19,194 nucleotides of DNA from Planctomycetaceae bacterium (GTDB lineage Bacteria; Planctomycetota; Planctomycetia; Pirellulales; Pirellulaceae), in contig DTSG01000015.1 in the NCBI GenBank assembly GCA_012965455.1, positions 1 through 19,194 of the forward strand, written 5' to 3'. The translations under genes were made by a program, and so were the position numbers. Shown here piece after piece: positions 14,528-19,194 of the stretch (position 1 is its first letter; each line of letters starts with the position of its first letter). The notes below the pieces were generated by a model that saw only the letters and a list, made by a program, of their open reading frames with translations, was not told where the DNA came from and searched no databases.

Positions 14528-17500
14528 ATGACGAGGATTAACAACAGAAGCATTAGGCGACGACAGCAGCGTGGAGTCATCCTGCTGGCCATCATCAGTT
14601 TGCTGACAATGTTCATGCTCATTGGCATCACGTATGTAGTCGTCTCAGGCCACTTTAAACGTGCCGCGATTACCAATTCCCAAGCACGACAACTTGGCGT
14701 TCCGCCGCAAAAACATCTCGACAACGCCCTCTATCAACTGCTGCGAGATACTGACCATGCTGGCTCGGTAGCTCGAACACACAGTCTGCTGCAAGATAAA
14801 TATGGACACTTTTCGATGCGGGCTCGTATCGTTCAAGTTACCCTTGATACAACAACTGCGCCACCATCTTATCCAGCCGATAAACAGATCCTTGAAATGC
14901 AAGTCTACCTGCGAGATTTGCCACTGCCGCTCACTGGTGGCGTAAACCCACCTAATACAACTTCGCTGCCGTTGATAAATTTGGGAGCTTTAAACGGCAG
15001 GATTATAACGTTCCTTGACGGAGTTGCAAAAAACATCAGTGGCCGTATTCTGAAATCATCACCACTGCCTAATAACTTTGAAGCGAACTACACGTTACGA
15101 ATACTATTTCCAAAATCTATTTCCAATACAATCGCCCCCGCAAGCTTTCAAAACAAAATACTGCTTATCAATGGTCGGGACTTCAGTGGGACGGGTTTCG
15201 GTCTCGTTTCCAACACAACTTCCACTCGATATGGCCAACTTTCCACCGCGGCCTTGTTGCCGAACCGGTCTGCTGATACACCGGCTCAACTTTCGAGCTT
15301 TCGCCAAGGCGGAGCCAATGAAGGGTATGACGTACCTGACTACCAAAACATGGCACTCGCGGCTCAACTAAGTAATCCCACCACGCGACAATTGCAATAT
15401 GTCATTCCATCGTTCCATCGTCCTGCGTTGATCAACTATTGGATCAACAACCGCTCGGTGACGACTTATCCGTCGACGACTTGGAAACAAAAGCTGCGAC
15501 ATATACTCTTAAGACCAATGCCCTGGGATCACCCAAATTTTACGGGTGGAAATAGTCGGATGTCGCTACCAGCAATCCTTGTCGATAGATTTCCCGGTGA
15601 TGCCGGCGTCGACGACGATGGCAACGGCATTACGGACTACACGGACGCCAATGGCGATGGCATCATGCAAGTCACTGAAATGGATTTCGAAGAGCTGTTT
15701 TTTCCTGGGAGCCTTGACAACTTTGCTGCCTTGATTCCCGCCATGGGGAACTTTCCCTGGGACATCGACAATGACGGTGATGGTCGCCCAGACAGTGTCT
15801 GGGTTGATATGGGATTCCCCGTTCAAACTGATTCGAGTGGACGTCAATACAAACCACTGTTCGCCATATTGTGTGCTGACATGGATGGGCGACTCAACCT
15901 AAACGCCCATGGTAATCAGATGCATTACCTAGCTAATATGACCAATTCCGCCGTTCCGCTCGCTGGAGGCGTAACTTCAACAGGGTTTCCTCGAGGGTCT
16001 GGTTTTGGCCCAGCCGAAATTAACCTTGCTGGGTTATTTACTTCGCCAACCGAGTATTACCAGTTATTAATGGGCGTAACCGGTCAAACTCCCGGACGCT
16101 ATAAATGGGAACAGTCACCTGGTGGCACGGGGATTGACTACTTTTCTTATTTTATCTTTGGTCATCATCCCAACAATTTCGTTGACTGGCGCGGATCTTC
16201 ATTCCAGTCCATGCCGGACATCCATGGTGAACTCGCTCATGGTATTAACCGCAGTGGGAACGTTGTCTATGAAGTTTCACAAACCCCGGCAAATGGGCCC
16301 TTGTCTCAAGCACCCACTCTGGCGGGTCGCCGAGACACCAGAGTAGATACTCCCTATGAGCTCAATATGGTCAACCCCCAAGCCTCAGACCAACTCTTCA
16401 CTGCCCATGAACTTGAAGCATTGTTGCGGTCACAAGATCCGGATAACCCAAAAGCAATGTCACCTGGCCCCGATGGGCGCTGGGGCCGAGCGGGAGTTGA
16501 TGACGACAATAACGGCTTAATTGATGATGTGACCGAAGCGGGATACGTCGGCACAGACGACGTCCGTCGTCGGGATGGCGCTTCACGAATCTATAAGGTA
16601 ACTAACTCCTTTAACGGTAATTCGGTGGTCGCTGCAGCTAACCGCCGCAGTGTAACATCCGCAAGTTTCGACCCGCCTGTCCCAGCCGTTCAAATTCCCA
16701 ATCGCCTCCGCTCTGGCCGTACCGGCTACGTATATGGTAACCATGCCTCGCAACTACTACGCGCCCGCATGTTACAAGATTCCGATGTCCAAACGATGCT
16801 GTCGGCTATTTTACGCCCCGAGTTACAAGAAATTGCCTTGAACAATCTGATGTCATGGACTAAAGGTGCTGACGGTCGTTGGGGCACCGCTGGCAACGAT
16901 GATGATGGCAATGGTACTCCCGATGACATTTTCGACGCCGGATACGGCGACGACACTCGCTCCCCCTTAATTGCGATTAGTATTTTCGATGGTCTCAAAA
17001 TGAATGTCAATCGCCCCTTTGGTAACGGATTGGATGACAACGGTGACGGAGTTATCGATAACTTTATCGAAGCAGCATCCCCCGAACGACTATGGTCCTC
17101 GGTATTTGGTAATGCCAATCCAGTCTGGTTTGACCATGACAATGACGGTATTGCTAATGTCGCCGATCCAAATGCATTCTTAGCTCGCTATCATTATGCT
17201 CGTCAACTCTACGTGCTGATGTTGTTAATGAACGAGCGTGGGCAAATCGATTTCGATCGCAGCGGAAATGGTAACGATGATTACAGTGGCGATGGTTTCG
17301 GCGATGAAAAAGAATTTAATCTAGCTCAATGGACTGCCAATGTCGTCGACTTCCGTGACGCTGATTCCATCATGACTCCCTTTGAATTTGACCTCAATCC
17401 ATTCAATGGCTGGGACGTCGATGGCATTATTGGCACTGCCGATGATGCTCATGTTGAACGAGCATTGGTCTGGGGCAGTGAACGACCAGAACTGTTGATT

Positions 17501-19194
17501 ACCGAATCACTCGTGTATCACGATCGACGCAGCGAAGACCTCGAAACCGAGCAACCAAACGCTGGGGAGCAAGCAGCCAAGTTTGGCAACAACGGAGAAA
17601 CTGATTTTGACCAGCGGTTGCTACCTCGGGGTGGTGCTTTCTTTGAACTCTACAATCCTTGGCACAGTCCTGGAATCAATCCCGCCGGCGTTGTGGGTAC
17701 AGGTGGTTGGCACCCAGCAGAATTCTATCGAAACGCCAACGGTGTGCGCTTGAATCAAAGCTCACTCAACGGCGATCCAATTACTCTGCAAAGCTCACCC
17801 GTGTGGCGAATGATTGTTGTTCGAGGTACTGATCGCCACGCGGACCCTGACCACTGGGACCCGAACCGACGCCCCGATCCCAATCATGTGGAACGTGCGA
17901 TTTATTTTACCAATGACCCCATGGAAATTCCGACAGGTATCTTAGCCGGAAACGGTCACGAACAATACTATTCAAATAATTTCGTAGCGCCGCTTCTTCC
18001 AGGACGCTATGCCGTGATTGGTAGCAGTGGCGATAATGTAATCAACGGCAATACCTACCAGTCCTTTATCGGACGTAGTTCCAATGCAACTACTGGCGGA
18101 GGTATTGGAGCACTCGATTATGCCAACACTCGTCGATTTGAACTTACGCCAGATGGTGACCCCACCGTAGTCGACCAAGTTCGCCTGCGAAATAACAATA
18201 ACCCAGCTGGATATGGCGACGCAGTGGACGCTGGCACCGATGCCAATGCTCCAGCAATTGCAATCGTTATCGATTCCCATATAGAAGGGATCGGAGGTAT
18301 GCCCCACTCGCTCAGTTTAACTGAGCCTATCGGCGGGTATCCTGAAAGTCAGGGCATGGGTGCTCCCGCAGGGCCCGACGGCGAACCGGAATTACTTGCT
18401 AAAGCCGATACGCCACTCGACAACCAATACCTCAACGACCCCGCACATGCTGGCGATGGCGATGCAGCACTGCAACGTACAGCTGCAATCACCAATGGAA
18501 CTTTCCTTGACTACGCCGTCGTTCATCTACAACGACTAGCAAATCCACTGCATCCCTACAATGCAACAACCAACCCCTATCGCACAATCGATTCAACCTC
18601 GATTGATGTCACCGCTTTTAATGGTGTTGAAAACGACAACATTGTCGGCCTTGGCGGAGTCATTTCTGGCAACTATCGCTTCAACACACATCAACGCGGT
18701 GACGATGATGTCGCCGGTGGTGGTGGTATCATGCCACCCGGCCCTGCTGCCCAAACTCGCAATTTATGGCAACATGAACCTATCAGTGCAGCGGTCGGTG
18801 GCGGATTGGTCAATGACACTAATCCAGTCGCTAATCATGTCTTTGCCAATACACTGCGAACAACTCTAGGATTCCTGAATACTCCCTATGGCGCTCCATT
18901 ACCCAATGGAGAAGTCAATGATACGACTGGCTATCCTTTCCCTTGGTTGCAATGGAACAATCGCCCATTTGTCAGTCAATACGAAATTATGATGGTTCCT
19001 CGAAGCCGTTCCTCACGATTGCTACATGACTATGCACATTTCAATTCGGCAATCAACCCGTTCGACGTAATTCCCAACGGAGACCCTCAGGATGGGCAGT
19101 ACCACCATTTGCTAAATTTCTTTGAGTCTGGTGATAACCAAACAAACTTCCACCGATTGTTTGACTATACAGAGGTCCCATCGCATTATGCGGG
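14528..19194 (+). CDS. Giant GspK/PilX-like filament-associated protein, partial (C-terminus beyond window)
   Basis: One uninterrupted frame of 1555 complete codons reaches the window edge without a stop. The N-terminus (basic 1-15, RG at 15-16, hydrophobic VILLAIISLLTMFMLIGITYVVV at 17-39) looks like a pilin-type signal anchor, but mature position 5 is Ala, not Glu, as is usual for GspK/PilX rather than other pseudopilins. Acidic loops occur at 362-378, 412-422, 658-678, 791-809, 836-844, 869-874 and 908-923; several follow the form RWG-x-A-G-x-DDD-x-NG-x-x-DD. VVDFRDADS (939-947) resembles the DxxDxD part of GspK. At 988-1168, ELLITESLVYHD, FFELYNPW and LLPGRYAVIG suggest a lamin-tail-like beta domain. 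WDIDNDGDGRPDSVWVDMGF (411-430) and DMDGRLNLNAHG fit what I recall of large planctomycete proteins. GspK is usually about 330 residues. Role in a filament tip or surface adhesion is inference. Confidence 0.8.
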   Translation, partial: MTRINNRSIRRRQQRGVILLAIISLLTMFMLIGITYVVVSGHFKRAAITNSQARQLGVPPQKHLDNALYQLLRDTDHAGSVARTHSLLQDKYGHFSMRARIVQVTLDTTTAPPSYPADKQILEMQVYLRDLPLPLTGGVNPPNTTSLPLINLGALNGRIITFLDGVAKNISGRILKSSPLPNNFEANYTLRILFPKSISNTIAPASFQNKILLINGRDFSGTGFGLVSNTTSTRYGQLSTAALLPNRSADTPAQLSSFRQGGANEGYDVPDYQNMALAAQLSNPTTRQLQYVIPSFHRPALINYWINNRSVTTYPSTTWKQKLRHILLRPMPWDHPNFTGGNSRMSLPAILVDRFPGDAGVDDDGNGITDYTDANGDGIMQVTEMDFEELFFPGSLDNFAALIPAMGNFPWDIDNDGDGRPDSVWVDMGFPVQTDSSGRQYKPLFAILCADMDGRLNLNAHGNQMHYLANMTNSAVPLAGGVTSTGFPRGSGFGPAEINLAGLFTSPTEYYQLLMGVTGQTPGRYKWEQSPGGTGIDYFSYFIFGHHPNNFVDWRGSSFQSMPDIHGELAHGINRSGNVVYEVSQTPANGPLSQAPTLAGRRDTRVDTPYELNMVNPQASDQLFTAHELEALLRSQDPDNPKAMSPGPDGRWGRAGVDDDNNGLIDDVTEAGYVGTDDVRRRDGASRIYKVTNSFNGNSVVAAANRRSVTSASFDPPVPAVQIPNRLRSGRTGYVYGNHASQLLRARMLQDSDVQTMLSAILRPELQEIALNNLMSWTKGADGRWGTAGNDDDGNGTPDDIFDAGYGDDTRSPLIAISIFDGLKMNVNRPFGNGLDDNGDGVIDNFIEAASPERLWSSVFGNANPVWFDHDNDGIANVADPNAFLARYHYARQLYVLMLLMNERGQIDFDRSGNGNDDYSGDGFGDEKEFNLAQWTANVVDFRDADSIMTPFEFDLNPFNGWDVDGIIGTADDAHVERALVWGSERPELLITESLVYHDRRSEDLETEQPNAGEQAAKFGNNGETDFDQRLLPRGGAFFELYNPWHSPGINPAGVVGTGGWHPAEFYRNANGVRLNQSSLNGDPITLQSSPVWRMIVVRGTDRHADPDHWDPNRRPDPNHVERAIYFTNDPMEIPTGILAGNGHEQYYSNNFVAPLLPGRYAVIGSSGDNVINGNTYQSFIGRSSNATTGGGIGALDYANTRRFELTPDGDPTVVDQVRLRNNNNPAGYGDAVDAGTDANAPAIAIVIDSHIEGIGGMPHSLSLTEPIGGYPESQGMGAPAGPDGEPELLAKADTPLDNQYLNDPAHAGDGDAALQRTAAITNGTFLDYAVVHLQRLANPLHPYNATTNPYRTIDSTSIDVTAFNGVENDNIVGLGGVISGNYRFNTHQRGDDDVAGGGGIMPPGPAAQTRNLWQHEPISAAVGGGLVNDTNPVANHVFANTLRTTLGFLNTPYGAPLPNGEVNDTTGYPFPWLQWNNRPFVSQYEIMMVPRSRSSRLLHDYAHFNSAINPFDVIPNGDPQDGQYHHLLNFFESGDNQTNFHRLFDYTEVPSHYA

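Noticed and set aside
16726..17142. Reverse-strand open frame of 138 codons within the giant gene
   Set aside because: The opposite strand encodes the acidic DDD modules; the Ser-rich reverse product is a mirror of those Asp/Gly codons.
15599..17290. Acidic DDD-NG loops as dockerin domains
   Set aside because: Dockerins need paired 22-residue calcium repeats with following helices; these loops are scattered and irregularly spaced, and there is no cellulosome context.
17972..18307. Reverse-strand open frame of 111 codons
   Set aside because: Opposite the giant coding frame and without signal, domain or ribosome binding site.

Overview
The window looks like a piece of a Planctomycetota chromosome, probably of a Pirellulaceae-like lineage with moderate GC. 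The reasons are weak or absent Shine-Dalgarno sites in front of most genes, unusually large pseudopilin-like proteins, and one enormous protein carrying acidic DDD-N-NG loops, a style I associate with this phylum. The lineage is inferred from gene style, not from a marker gene. All supported genes lie on the + strand. I see no rRNA, tRNA, CRISPR array or insertion sequence.

Region 1 (about 90 to 2870) has three genes: an exported parvulin-type (SurA/PpiC-like) peptidyl-prolyl isomerase, the DNA repair glycosylase MutY overlapping its end by 10 bases, and a small exported helical protein of unknown function. About 500 bases without a gene follow (2864-3366). This stretch holds a plausible promoter with a palindrome in its spacer, a strong stem-loop, and a weak terminator-like hairpin.

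Region 2 (3367 to the right edge) is one long cluster for a type IV pilus / type II secretion-like filament machine. The order is: assembly ATPase (GspE/PilB), retraction ATPase (PilT), second assembly ATPase (GspE/PilB), inner-membrane platform protein (GspF/PilC), four proteins with class III prepilin signal peptides (two GspG-like, one GspH/FimT-like, one GspI/PilV-like), and a giant protein of at least 1555 residues with a GspK/PilX-like N-terminus that runs off the window. Prepilins are expected to be cleaved after the Gly (or Ala), inserted in the inner membrane, and built into a filament on GspF by the cytoplasmic ATPases, with PilT allowing retraction. No secretin, prepilin peptidase or PilMNOP component lies in the window.

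The most notable points are: the giant GspK-like protein and its acidic loop modules, shared in sequence with a minor pseudopilin; a two-helix insertion in the second GspF domain; a 20-base tandem duplication that moved the gspF stop codon; PilT placed between two assembly ATPases; stem-loops in several gaps of the cluster; and a MutY with changes at catalytic and 8-oxoG-recognition positions.
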